A DNA stretch of 64,000 bases. It comes from Tamlana flava. GTDB lineage: Bacteria > Bacteroidota > Bacteroidia > Flavobacteriales > Flavobacteriaceae. The notes beneath the pieces were generated by a model, which worked only from the letters and a program-made list of their open reading frames with translations, was not told where the DNA came from and did no database searches. How positions within the stretch are numbered: position 1 is the stretch's first letter; each line of letters starts with the position of its first letter. The position numbers and the translations under genes are program-made. This document shows, in pieces, positions 47,358 through 56,223 of this stretch. The stretch lies in NCBI RefSeq assembly GCF_041287255.1, contig NZ_JBGGTX010000001.1:1-64000 (forward strand). Reading direction: 5' to 3'.

Positions 47358-48741
47358 CCTATTTGAATATCAAAACAAAGTAGACATACAGGCTTCGTTT
47401 GACGGCTTGGAGGCATTCCTTGATGAAATTTGGAACAATCGTGAAAAAAATTCCTTCTATTCGGAAAATGATGGCGATAAAATAGAATCCCAAAGATTCC
47501 TCCAATTCATACATGAGTCCAAAAAACTAAAATCAAACAAATATGTTGGTGTAATTCATTATCAGGGACATAAGATAAACTTATTACCAAAAATATTTTT
47601 TGATCCACTAAAGGAATATTCAACCAACGAATTAAACCAAATTCAAAACCACATTCTTTGGTGGCTGAGCTATTGCCGTAAAATTAAGTTTCCCAACTAT
47701 AAAGCTTCATTGGGTGAAGCCAAAAGTGACTTTTTTGAGGTTTTAATCTACCTATTCTCAAAGTACACCCGGGAACTTTTAAATTCGTCAATATATCAAC
47801 AATACGAGGGTATAAATAGTGAACTTTCGTTTATAAAAGGAAGATTGAACACGAATGAGTACATCAATGGTTACTTAAGTAAAGGCAAATGGCATAAATT
47901 AAATTGTTCTTATGATGCCTTTGTTTTTGACAATGAATTCAATCGTATCATTAAATACGTTACCACTCTTTTGTTCAATGTCACAAGAAGTCAAGACAAC
48001 AAAAAGAATCTAAGGGAAATACTTTTCATTTTGGATGAAGTCTCAGACGAGAGGGTAACCGCGGAACAATGTTCAAGAATTTTATTCAATCCCATGTTCG
48101 GTGAATTCGAAACAGTCAGGGATTACTGTCAGTTATTTCTAAGTAACTGTATTTCCTTTGACTATAAAAATGAATTGAAGCTTTTTGCCTTTCTTCTGCC
48201 AATGGAATACATCTTTGAGGACTTTATTTTTGGTTTCATCGGTAAAGAACTGGACCATGTAACTGCAAAAGCACAACGAAGTGATATTTATTTAGATGAA
48301 GGGAAGGCGTTCAATCTCAAACCAGATTTATGGCTAAAAACAGATTTTAAATCTCTTATTGCCGATACGAAATATAAGATTGTTTATTCGGACGAGAAAG
48401 ACCCTAAAAAAGGGATTTCCCAGAATGACTTATATCAAATGTTGGCCTACGCGGTAAGGTTTGAAGTAGACGAAATCATTTTGTTCTATCCGAATACGAT
48501 AATGCAAATTCAGGAAGAAGAAACAAATCTGACCATAAAAGATGCTCTTGCGGATGGGAAGGAAATATTGATTAAGGCATTTCAGTTGCCAATAATAAAT
48601 CGAGAATTAATCGGGACCAAATTAGAGAGAGAAATTGATTTACAGGAAATGTTTGAGTCAACGAAACAGGAATTAATTATCAAATTAGAAAGTATATTGT
48701 TGCCTGCGTTAGATAATGTAAACCTTGAAGAAAACAAATAG
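47344..48741 (+). CDS. mcrC: McrC-type nuclease subunit
   Basis: 465 residues. The GTG start at 47344 overlaps mcrB by 14 bp; TTG at 47350 is an alternative. The N-terminal McrC domain (VGVIHYQGHKINLLPKIFF) is followed by the PD-(D/E)XK nuclease core, KPDLWLKTDFKSLIADTKYK and then NDLYQMLAYAVRF. The Asp in KPD and Asp-x-Lys in DTKYK are catalytic-type residues. Together with McrB this should cut methylated or otherwise modified foreign DNA. Confidence 0.9.
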   Translation: MQLINLFEYQNKVDIQASFDGLEAFLDEIWNNREKNSFYSENDGDKIESQRFLQFIHESKKLKSNKYVGVIHYQGHKINLLPKIFFDPLKEYSTNELNQIQNHILWWLSYCRKIKFPNYKASLGEAKSDFFEVLIYLFSKYTRELLNSSIYQQYEGINSELSFIKGRLNTNEYINGYLSKGKWHKLNCSYDAFVFDNEFNRIIKYVTTLLFNVTRSQDNKKNLREILFILDEVSDERVTAEQCSRILFNPMFGEFETVRDYCQLFLSNCISFDYKNELKLFAFLLPMEYIFEDFIFGFIGKELDHVTAKAQRSDIYLDEGKAFNLKPDLWLKTDFKSLIADTKYKIVYSDEKDPKKGISQNDLYQMLAYAVRFEVDEIILFYPNTIMQIQEEETNLTIKDALADGKEILIKAFQLPIINRELIGTKLEREIDLQEMFESTKQELIIKLESILLPALDNVNLEENK

Positions 48742-48765
48742 AACAATCATAATGCCCTAATAAAA

Positions 48766-49734
48766 ATGGAAAACAAGCAGACTGTTACCGTAGGAACATT
48801 ATTGTCATTATATGCAAATAGCCTTCAATCAACATTGGATGGAAAATTGACGGTAGTGGAGGGGTTCTACTCTCCAAACAACGGAAGATTGTACGGAAAC
48901 TATTATTATGATGAAATTTTGGACAGGGACAAAATGCAGAAAATGACCATCCAAATTTCACCTGACCATAAGAATAAATTGGAGGCAGGCTCATATTATA
49001 CTTTTCAGGGCTTTATAGTAAAATGCCAGAACTTGGACAATGAAGCAAGGATAAAGGTCCTGTTCCGTGTATCCCAAATTCCAAAACTGGACGATAAGGT
49101 ACAGTTGATTTCACAAAGTGAGTACAATATCATCAGGGAAAGGTTCAATCGGGACTTTCCGATTGTTCGGGATATATTATTGGAAAAGATTGAAAACCAG
49201 GTAAAGCCAAGGATTGATTTTCTAACGGGAATCCAGTCCACTTCCAATGAAGATTGTCTGAACCCAATAAAGAATCCCGAATATTATGAAATCAGGACAC
49301 ACACCTGCAATTTCTCTTCAAAAAAAGAAATCATGGACTTTTTCACCAGCCATAATTTTAACGGGACGGATTTGCTTGTAATCATGAGGGGCGGGGGTAG
49401 TGGCCTCGAGATTTTTGATGACATAGATTTATGCAAGGCCTCACTTGAACTACCAGTGCCTTTAATAACTGGAATAGGCCATTATGAGGACAAGACTTTG
49501 TTGCAAAGAATAGCTGACAGGGGCTTTCCAACGCCGACCTCTGTTGGTGTGTTCCTTCAACAAGTTGTCGATATCCAGAAGAAAAGGGTCGAATCGGTTA
49601 AAATCGCCGAAGAGGAACGGTTTGGCCTGTCCCAACAGGTCAGGTTACAGAAAAAGCAAATTAACAGGTTGTTGGTCGTTTTGTTTACGCTTTTGTTGAT
49701 TGTGGTAATCACCATTATAATGTATGTCCAATGA
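48766..49734 (+). CDS. Exonuclease VII large subunit-like protein with C-terminal membrane anchor
   Basis: 322 residues. The N-terminus resembles the XseA OB-fold (TVGTLLSLYANSLQSTLDGK, VEGFYSPNNGRLYGNYYY). The core carries the XseA hallmarks LLVIMRGGGSGLEIFDDI (GGGSG at 209-213) and ITGIGHYEDKT (Gly-His-x-x-Asp at 238-242), then FPTPTSVGVFL. A short helix (about 268-300) leads to a membrane helix at 301-320. XseA proteins are usually longer, soluble and paired with XseB. Here the middle region is divergent and the end is replaced by a tail anchor. It sits 24 bp after mcrC. Confidence 0.75.
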   Translation: MENKQTVTVGTLLSLYANSLQSTLDGKLTVVEGFYSPNNGRLYGNYYYDEILDRDKMQKMTIQISPDHKNKLEAGSYYTFQGFIVKCQNLDNEARIKVLFRVSQIPKLDDKVQLISQSEYNIIRERFNRDFPIVRDILLEKIENQVKPRIDFLTGIQSTSNEDCLNPIKNPEYYEIRTHTCNFSSKKEIMDFFTSHNFNGTDLLVIMRGGGSGLEIFDDIDLCKASLELPVPLITGIGHYEDKTLLQRIADRGFPTPTSVGVFLQQVVDIQKKRVESVKIAEEERFGLSQQVRLQKKQINRLLVVLFTLLLIVVITIIMYVQ

Positions 49735-49952
49735 CGCTTTATGAGTTCAATGCCTTGGATTTAAATGAAAGGATGGAAGCCGTCAACCAGATGGGGACTT
49801 TTATCAACAACTATGTTACAGCCGATGAGAGATGTAATCTTTATGCCTTGGGTATGTTCTTTGTAGAGGTAACCTATGACGGTGGCACAAATTCAATAAC
49901 GGATATAAAAAGTTTCAAAAGTGGCCATTTGTTGGATAAATATGCCAGATAG
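49731..49952 (+). CDS. 73-residue protein coupled to the XseA-like gene
   Basis: The ATG overlaps the upstream TGA in ATGA, so translation is coupled. The sequence (MTLYEFNALDLNERMEAVNQ...) is small, acidic-neutral and mixed in structure. It does not look like XseB. Small proteins of this kind are seen in Bacteroidota integrative elements, to my recollection. Function unknown; the tight coupling makes it a candidate partner of the membrane-anchored XseA-like protein. Confidence 0.7.
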   Translation: MTLYEFNALDLNERMEAVNQMGTFINNYVTADERCNLYALGMFFVEVTYDGGTNSITDIKSFKSGHLLDKYAR

Positions 49953-50814
49953 GAGTTTGAAGGCAATTATTCTTGATTCCTTAAAAGATTCTAGATTTAG
50001 ACCTTTTCTTTTTTCTTCCAAGGATGGACAAGTATTCTTTATTCCCCAATGAGTTCTGAGTTTGAGCCTTTTCTGTAAATCGACGTAAAAAAAACAAGCA
50101 TGTTTTTCATATAACTATAGGGCTTTAGAGGTTCTTTTACCGAAGGGAATTAGAACCTCTTAAGCATCTGAGTTTATGCTGAAAAATTTGTTTGTTTTTT
50201 TTAACTTTTGAAAGAAAAGATTAAACAAAAGTCATTGCGAATGGTAAAAATCTTGGCCAAAAATACCAAAACTTCAAAAAACCACATAAAGCATTTTCGT
50301 TCGCTTTATGGCGATTAAAATATTTATATGCTCAATACCACTTCATATAGTCAAAACATCCCAAAATAAACTTAAAATAGCCCCAAATTAGATTTTAATA
50401 AATTGAGGTTAGAGAATAACTGGGCAATTTCCAAGAATAAAACAGTCGCAATTAAAACAGCGAGATTCCCTAAGTAACACATCGAGCTACGTTGCAGTTT
50501 TGCAACATTTTTGGACTTAAGGCTCAGATAATCAGTTATTTAGCTTTTTTCAATGTTCCTAGGGTTTATATTACTGATAATCAATATGTTACAAATTATA
50601 AGAATTTATTGACTAAATTTTATAAACCGTTGGTATACAATAAGTTAATAAATAACAAATTTATGAGGGCGATTACCCTTTGATTTGTAGTTTAAGGACT
50701 ATGATTTATCAGTCAATACCTACGCCTTTTTTCTATGGTTTTGGAAAAATACAGAAAAGCAAATTGCTACAATTGCAAGCAATATTCTGCTTCAATATGT
50801 AGTATTTTTGTGGT
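49953..50814 (+). other. Long gene-poor interval
   Basis: 862 bp without a convincing gene. It holds an inverted repeat (AGAGGTTCT at 50127-50135 and AGAACCTCT at 50152-50160, separated by 16 nt) and several AT-rich segments. A TATTTTTG box at 50803-50810 lies immediately before the next gene. No tRNA or other RNA gene was recognised. Confidence 0.5.
50127..50160. other. Inverted repeat (9-bp stem)
   Basis: AGAGGTTCT and AGAACCTCT flank a 16-nt loop (TTTACCGAAGGGAATT). There is no T run, so it is not a canonical terminator; it may be part of an operator or small RNA. Confidence 0.4.
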
Positions 50815-51093
50815 ATGTACATCAACGCAATGCACCTTTCAAAATACTATGCCAATCTGTTGGCCGCCCAAGGCATACCGCATCTCAATGTCGGTGAGAC
50901 AAGAAGGCTTTTCAACATAATAGTGCTGGAGGCCAGAATTGATGAATTGGCGAAAATAATTGAACACAGGGAGCTTTCAAGGACTGAATTGCTCAGGAAG
51001 GAACGCTTACAGGACAAACTATATAAATTGACCTCCTATAAACACGCGGCCGACGTAATGGCGGATATGCTAAAAAAATCTGGAGCGTTCTGA
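50815..51093 (+). CDS. Small helical protein upstream of SRAP
   Basis: 92 residues from ATG 50815 (an internal ATG at 50830 is possible). It is predicted mostly helical (LIAAQ..., LEARIDELAKIIEHRELSRT, LRKERLQDKLYKLTSYKH) and has no recognised family. A TAnnTTTG box ends four bases before the ATG, suggesting a leaderless message if that start is right. It precedes the SRAP gene by 33 bp. Its base composition is richer in GC than the rest of the island. Confidence 0.6.
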   Translation: MYINAMHLSKYYANLLAAQGIPHLNVGETRRLFNIIVLEARIDELAKIIEHRELSRTELLRKERLQDKLYKLTSYKHAADVMADMLKKSGAF

Positions 51094-51125
51094 TTTTTTA
51101 TTACTTTTAGGTACAATATAGAAAT

Positions 51126-51872
51126 ATGTGCTATTCAACTGCTTTAAGAAAGGAAGAAGAGGAAATCCGACGTGAAATGAGGAGAAAGGGCATGGTCGTG
51201 AATTTTGGCGTTGGCCTGGAATATACTCCTTACTACCATTTGAACGGTTTTAGCCGTGGCAACCTTTACATCATTAAAATGGATGAGCCTGAATCCATAT
51301 ATCCCGCAACATGGGGACTTGTTCCTGATTACGCTCTGGACAGGCCTGATGATTTCTGGAAAAAGGCCAATACATTGAACGCTCGGGGAGAGAATATTTT
51401 TGAGACCATGTCATTTAGGGGCAGTGCCGATGACAAAAGATGCTTAATCCTTGCCGATGGTTTCTATGAACCGCACCATGAGAACGGCGTTGCGCAACCT
51501 TATTTTTGTTATCAGCCCACGGATGAATATAAGGAAGGTGGCCTGTTCCTGTTCGCAGGCCTGTACAACGGCCTTGATACGGATTTTTACACGAAGCTTT
51601 ACACAACGACCATATTGACGGTTGAGGCGAATCCTTTTTTCTCTGAAATCCACAACAAAAAAAAACGGATGCCGTTGGTCTTGGACAGCAATTATTATGA
51701 GGATTGGCTCGACAGTGGGCTCAGCAGACAATCGGTAGGTGAAATTATAGCCACAGGGTTCACCGAAATGGAATTTAAGGCGCATCCCGTCAGCAGGGAC
51801 TTATATAAAAAGGGCATTGATACCAACAGACCATATATTGTTGAGCCTGTTCAGAAAGACACGTTGTTCTAG
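51126..51872 (+). CDS. SOS-response-associated peptidase (SRAP/HMCES/YedK family)
   Basis: 248 residues starting MCYSTALR, so Cys2 becomes the N-terminal nucleophile after Met removal. Family motifs are visible: ATWGLVPDYA, NTLNARGE, LILADGFYEPHH (catalytic Glu) and HNKKKRMPLVL. SRAP proteins form thiazolidine cross-links with abasic sites in single-stranded DNA and protect them. The gene ends in the same CTAG that ends the next convergent gene. In Bacteroidota such genes are frequent cargo of mobile elements. Confidence 0.88.
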   Translation: MCYSTALRKEEEEIRREMRRKGMVVNFGVGLEYTPYYHLNGFSRGNLYIIKMDEPESIYPATWGLVPDYALDRPDDFWKKANTLNARGENIFETMSFRGSADDKRCLILADGFYEPHHENGVAQPYFCYQPTDEYKEGGLFLFAGLYNGLDTDFYTKLYTTTILTVEANPFFSEIHNKKKRMPLVLDSNYYEDWLDSGLSRQSVGEIIATGFTEMEFKAHPVSRDLYKKGIDTNRPYIVEPVQKDTLF

Positions 51873-52345
51873 GGATTGGATAACAACGGTACTTTCACTT
51901 TAAGGACATTTTCCCAAAAATCAAGTTGTTTCAGGTCAAATGGCACATCATAGACCTTATTGAATTTCATTATGAAGCTTTCTGAGGTTTTTCCCCTCAT
52001 TATCTGATAAAAATGTTTAAAAACCCTTTTTGACATGTACAGCTCATAGCATTCGAAATAATCAAAACCGACCGTCAATTCTTTACCAACATAACCATGT
52101 TCGCAAAGAAAACCGAACTCATTTTCGTGTATTTCGATATACCTGGCCGCATCATGGGAAATACTGTTATCGGTCAAAAGGTTGAACACGGCCAACTGTA
52201 AAAGAGGCCTGCCGTAAAGAATGCCATGGATAACTTCAGCATAGTACTGGAATTTATCAAAATCATCAAAGGGCAATCTGTTAATGGAATGGTTTATCCC
52301 AATCTTGGCATATTCAAATTGAAACAGTTTGGCTTTAACATCCAT
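51869..52345 (-). CDS. Hypothetical protein convergent with SRAP gene
   Basis: 158 residues from ATG 52345. A GTG at 52384 would add 13 residues with hydrophobic character but an odd composition, so I prefer the ATG. The product is rich in Phe and Tyr and predicted alpha/beta (MDVKAKLFQFEYAKIG, GYVGKELTVGFDYFECYELY). No family was recognised. The two stop codons share CTAG with the SRAP gene. Base usage resembles the SRAP side of the island. Confidence 0.6.
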   Translation of the reverse strand: MDVKAKLFQFEYAKIGINHSINRLPFDDFDKFQYYAEVIHGILYGRPLLQLAVFNLLTDNSISHDAARYIEIHENEFGFLCEHGYVGKELTVGFDYFECYELYMSKRVFKHFYQIMRGKTSESFIMKFNKVYDVPFDLKQLDFWENVLKVKVPLLSNP

Positions 52346-52650
52346 GGTTAAACATTTTACTAAAGGTATTAAAAAGTTGGTCACGATTTAAGGCTCACCT
52401 AAAATGTTCGTTAAAAAGATATTTCATATATTTACCGATAATTAACAAAAGATGTTCTTTAAATTATTGGTAGGGATTGTGCAGGGCAAAAACCTTTAAA
52501 TGTAAAACTATGGGCAACTATAGTTTATTTTTTGTTTTATAATATATATTATGTAAAATAGCATTTTAAATCTAAGCAATCACCCCTCTTCCCATATAAA
52601 GGTATTTAAATTAAAAAATGATTAATATCTGTAATTTTAAAAAGAAAAAA

Positions 52651-52720
52651 ATCAAATTAAGCGCAGCTAAAGATCTTGGGTATGTTTAATTTAGTTTTGC
52701 TAAACTGCGCTTAATTGACA
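52651..52720 (-). terminator. Hairpin terminator for the EF-G2 operon
   Basis: AATTAAGCGCAG (52655-52666) pairs perfectly with CTGCGCTTAATT (52705-52716), with 38 nt between. On the minus strand the second arm is followed by a T-rich run (TTTGATTTTTTTC). It lies 21 bp beyond the stop of the small coiled-coil gene. Confidence 0.65.
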
Positions 52721-52740
52721 TTGGTTGGCATAATTTTTAT

Positions 52741-53121
52741 TTACAGCCAATGTGAAAAGAAATCCATCATTTCTTCCTTAAGGTCGTAATGTAACTTAAT
52801 ATATTGGCGCATATCGTCCTTTAACGGTTTTTGTTTACGTAATAAGCTACCATCAACAGATTCGTTTAAATCTACGGCATGCAAATTTTTCATTTTGTTT
52901 TTGCAGCGGTGCATCAATTTAGAAATTTCGTTGCGCTCAATTTCAATACGGTTTTGAAACTGCTCAATTTTTAAACGTGCTTCCATATCGAACTCACGCG
53001 CTGCAATTTCCTCCAGTTTTTCCTCAAAAGTGTCCATTTCATTAAAATGAAAACGCAATTCTCTTTTCCAAGTTTCCAAATTGAACTTTAGGTCGCTTAA
53101 ATATGATACTGTTTTGTACAT
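52741..53121 (-). CDS. Coiled-coil protein downstream of EF-G2
   Basis: 126 residues predicted almost entirely helical, with heptad-like charge patterning (ETWKRELRFHFNEMDTFEEK, FQNRIEIERNEISKLMHR). No family was recognised. It begins 16 bp after the EF-G2-like gene on the same strand and is followed by a terminator, so the two form a likely two-gene operon. A partner role for the translation factor is an inference from this layout only. Confidence 0.7.
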   Translation of the reverse strand: MYKTVSYLSDLKFNLETWKRELRFHFNEMDTFEEKLEEIAAREFDMEARLKIEQFQNRIEIERNEISKLMHRCKNKMKNLHAVDLNESVDGSLLRKQKPLKDDMRQYIKLHYDLKEEMMDFFSHWL

Positions 53122-53137
53122 GTTACTAAAATTTATA

Positions 53138-55264
53138 TTATACTTCCATTTCTTCTAAATCTGATTGTTTTACCAAATCGGCCTGTATGTTAGACGGTAC
53201 GGGCTCGTAAGACGAAAATACCGAACTAAACGTGGCCCTGCCCTGTGTTAACGACCGCAATGCAGTGGAATAGCCATATAATTCGGCCGCTGGGCACATA
53301 CAATTCAATATTTGGTACTGCCCCTCGCTGGATATACCTTGTATGATGGCGCGTCTGCTTTGTAAATCGGTCATCACATTGCCCACCATATCCTCAGGCA
53401 CCTTAACCGTAAGCTTATTGGTTGGCTCCAACAACTTAGGATTTGAGTTTAAGAACGCTTCCTTAAAGGCGTGTGCGCCAGCTATTTTAAAGGATATATC
53501 GTTGGAATCTACAGTGTGCATTTTGCCGTCATAAACCATTACGCGTACATCGCGGATATAGGAATTGGTCAATGGCCCAGATTCCATAACTTCCAAAACA
53601 CCTTTCATCACCGATGGTAAAAAGCGTAAATCTATGGCGCCACCAACAATACAGTTGTAAAACACCAAAGTACCGCCCCATGGTAAGGCCACCACTTCTT
53701 TCCCCCTTATATTAAAGCCTTCGGGTTCTTCAATACCCTCGTACCAAGGTTCTATTTTTAAATGTACCTGTGCAAATTGCCCAGAGCCACCAGATTGTTT
53801 TTTGTGTCTGTAATTTGCTGTGGATGAACGCTGAACCGTTTCGCGATAGGCAATTTTTGGTTTTTTAAACTCGGCATCAAGGCCGTAAATGTTTTTGAGC
53901 ATCCATTTTACGGTGGCCAAATGCAACTCCCCTTGGCAACCCAACAACAATTGTTTGGTTTCCTTTGAAAAATTAATCACCACCGTTGGGTCTTGGCTAT
54001 GTATTTTCTTTAAGGCCTCACTGAGCTTTTCTTCCTCATTTTTATTGGTGGCCAACACCACTTTAGTAATCCTTGATTCTGGATATCTGATGGGTTTCAT
54101 CGTTACTCCAAAACCTTTTTCAGCCAAGGTATCACCCGTTTCCGTGTACTTTAATTTTAGTGTGGCACCAATATCACCAACGGTCAACTGACTGACGCTG
54201 TTTCGGTCCTTACCGTCCATAATGAACAATTGGTTGATGGTTTCAGTTTCCCCGTTATTGGAATTGACAAATCTATCGTTAATGTTTACCGTTCCGGAAT
54301 TTACCTTAAAGAAAGTGACCTGCCCTACGTTGGGCTGATGGAAAGTTTTAAACACAAACAAAGACGTTGGTGCACTTTTTTTGTGTTCCACAGGTGTGCC
54401 CTCAATGCTTTGCTCGGGTTTTAAATCTACCGTTGATGGCGCCACATTATCTATAAAGCCCATCAAGCGTCCAGTTCCCATATCGTTAAGGGCGGAAACA
54501 CAAAAGACAGGAAATAAATCGTGATTTAACATTCCTGCCTTTATGCCTTGTCGCATCTCATCTTCGTTCAATGTGCCTTTATCAAAAAATAGCTCTAAGA
54601 GTTCTTCGTCATTTTCGGCTGCTTTCTCTACAAGCTCATTGTGAAGTTGGTCCGCTTTTTCTTTTTCAGAATCTGGGATGGCCAACTTTTCAGGCTTTCC
54701 TCCATCTGGACCGAATTTGTAGAGTTTCATTTTTAACACGTCCACAATGCCTTGGGCACCATCAATTTTTATAGGGTATTGCACCTTGACCACATTATTG
54801 CCCACCAATTTTTTTAGGCTGTTGAAGCTTTGTTCAAAATCGGCAGCCTCATGATCTATTTGGTTCACCACAAACAACATGGGTTTATGGTATTTGTCTA
54901 TATAGCTCCAAATGATCTCTGTGCCAATTTCACAGCCATGTCTCCCATTGATGACATTAACCACGGTGTCTGACACTCTAATGGATGAAATAATTTCGCC
55001 AATAAAGTCGTCCAGTCCTGGTGTGTCAATAATATTGATTTTGTAATTACGCCATTCGGTATGTAAGGGTGTCGCAAAAACTGAAGTGCCTCGTTCTTGT
55101 TCTATGTCATGGTAATCGGAAACGGTATTTTTTTCCTCGATGGTTCCCCTTCTGTTAATTAGTCCAGCCTCAAAGAGCATGGTTTCAGATAGTGTTGTTT
55201 TCCCGCTGCCATGGGCACCCACAAAAACAACATTTTTGATGTGTTTTTCGTCGTATATTTTCAT
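53138..55264 (-). CDS. EF-G paralogue (EF-G2-like translation factor)
   Basis: 708 residues with the EF-G domain order. G1 is VGAHGSGKTT (15-24), G3 is DTPGLDDF (80-87) and G4 is VVNQIDHE. Domains II-V follow, with domain IV containing QSGGSGQFAQVHLKIEP. Normal EF-G has DTPGHVDF, and its histidine is needed for GTP hydrolysis. Here it is Leu. An EF-G2 of Bacteroides has been reported to support translation without GTPase activity during starvation, and this gene looks like that branch. It should bind GTP and the ribosome but hydrolyse poorly. Confidence 0.85.
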   Translation of the reverse strand: MKIYDEKHIKNVVFVGAHGSGKTTLSETMLFEAGLINRRGTIEEKNTVSDYHDIEQERGTSVFATPLHTEWRNYKINIIDTPGLDDFIGEIISSIRVSDTVVNVINGRHGCEIGTEIIWSYIDKYHKPMLFVVNQIDHEAADFEQSFNSLKKLVGNNVVKVQYPIKIDGAQGIVDVLKMKLYKFGPDGGKPEKLAIPDSEKEKADQLHNELVEKAAENDEELLELFFDKGTLNEDEMRQGIKAGMLNHDLFPVFCVSALNDMGTGRLMGFIDNVAPSTVDLKPEQSIEGTPVEHKKSAPTSLFVFKTFHQPNVGQVTFFKVNSGTVNINDRFVNSNNGETETINQLFIMDGKDRNSVSQLTVGDIGATLKLKYTETGDTLAEKGFGVTMKPIRYPESRITKVVLATNKNEEEKLSEALKKIHSQDPTVVINFSKETKQLLLGCQGELHLATVKWMLKNIYGLDAEFKKPKIAYRETVQRSSTANYRHKKQSGGSGQFAQVHLKIEPWYEGIEEPEGFNIRGKEVVALPWGGTLVFYNCIVGGAIDLRFLPSVMKGVLEVMESGPLTNSYIRDVRVMVYDGKMHTVDSNDISFKIAGAHAFKEAFLNSNPKLLEPTNKLTVKVPEDMVGNVMTDLQSRRAIIQGISSEGQYQILNCMCPAAELYGYSTALRSLTQGRATFSSVFSSYEPVPSNIQADLVKQSDLEEMEV

Positions 55265-55541
55265 ATGTTCTTATTTATTGATTCTTATTCAATGGTTGTT
55301 TGCAACATTAAAAAGATATTGCGGTATGCGACGGAATTTAACTGGGGAAGTATATTTCGTCTTATTTAGTCATTAAATTTAATCACAAAAAACAGGGCAT
55401 AACATGACTTATGTCAGCATTTAAAGAAATGCTTCTAAATCATTCCCTCAATTTACTAAATAGATGTTAAAAAACCGCAAAAATTCGTGAATAACTTATG
55501 GATGTGTTATTTTCGCCTTTCCCAAAAATTAGACCCAACCT

Positions 55542-56159
55542 ATGAAACCTAGAGAAAAATCTAAAACATCCAAGTCCAGACTGCAATTGCTGCACCAGTA
55601 TTATAGCTATACGGGCTTTTATACTTTTGTTTGGCAAGCGGTTAAAAAGGCGCTGCCATACATTATTGGAATCATTGCCGTAATTTATATATTGAATCAC
55701 TTTTTTGATATCAATTCAGCTTTAGTTCACCTTACGGAAGTATTGCCCGCTTACGGTGTGTTGACTTTCTTTTTTGTTTCAGAAACACTTTTGGGACTTG
55801 TACCGCCAGAAATTTTTATCGCCTGGGCTGGAAAAATGTATGCACCGTGGTTGTATTTAAGTGTGTTGGCCATTCTATCTTATAGTGGCGGACTTTTAGC
55901 CTATTGGATGGGCCGCAGCATTACCAAAACACCTACGGTTCACAACTATTTGGAGCTGAAAATGGAAAAGCAACTAAAAAACTCCAGAAAGTGGGGTGGT
56001 TTTCTTATTGTGGTGGGCGCCCTATTGCCTCTACCCTTTTCCATTTCCTGCATTGCTGCTGGTATTATTGAGTTTCCGTTTAAAAATGTGATGCTCTTTG
56101 GGTCTTTACGATTACTCCGATTTTTAATCTACGGTTTGGTGATTTTCCACGTCTTTTAA
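55542..56159 (+). CDS. VTT/YqaA-type membrane protein
   Basis: 205 residues. A basic N-terminus precedes about five membrane helices. The VTT-like block FFFVSETLLGLVPPEIFIAW followed by GGLLAYWMGRSI and RKWGGFLIVVGALLPLPFSI is typical of the DedA/SNARE-associated YqaA group. These proteins are thought to move lipids or ions across the inner membrane. Genes downstream on the same strand are also envelope proteins, but promoters suggest separate units. Confidence 0.75.
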   Translation: MKPREKSKTSKSRLQLLHQYYSYTGFYTFVWQAVKKALPYIIGIIAVIYILNHFFDINSALVHLTEVLPAYGVLTFFFVSETLLGLVPPEIFIAWAGKMYAPWLYLSVLAILSYSGGLLAYWMGRSITKTPTVHNYLELKMEKQLKNSRKWGGFLIVVGALLPLPFSISCIAAGIIEFPFKNVMLFGSLRLLRFLIYGLVIFHVF

Positions 56160-56223
56160 AAAAAACTTAAATCGTACGGCTATTTGTGCTTTGTGTTCTA
56201 CTTTTGCACACAAATATGACTGC

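Noticed and set aside
49731..49952. The 73-residue protein as XseB (exonuclease VII small subunit)
   Set aside because: XseB is a short, mostly helical protein with a different pattern; this one has a mixed structure and no matching motif.
40735..52550. tataatatatat sequences at both ends of the island as attL/attR
   Set aside because: Low-complexity AT repeat of about 12 bp, expected by chance in such DNA; no integrase seen.
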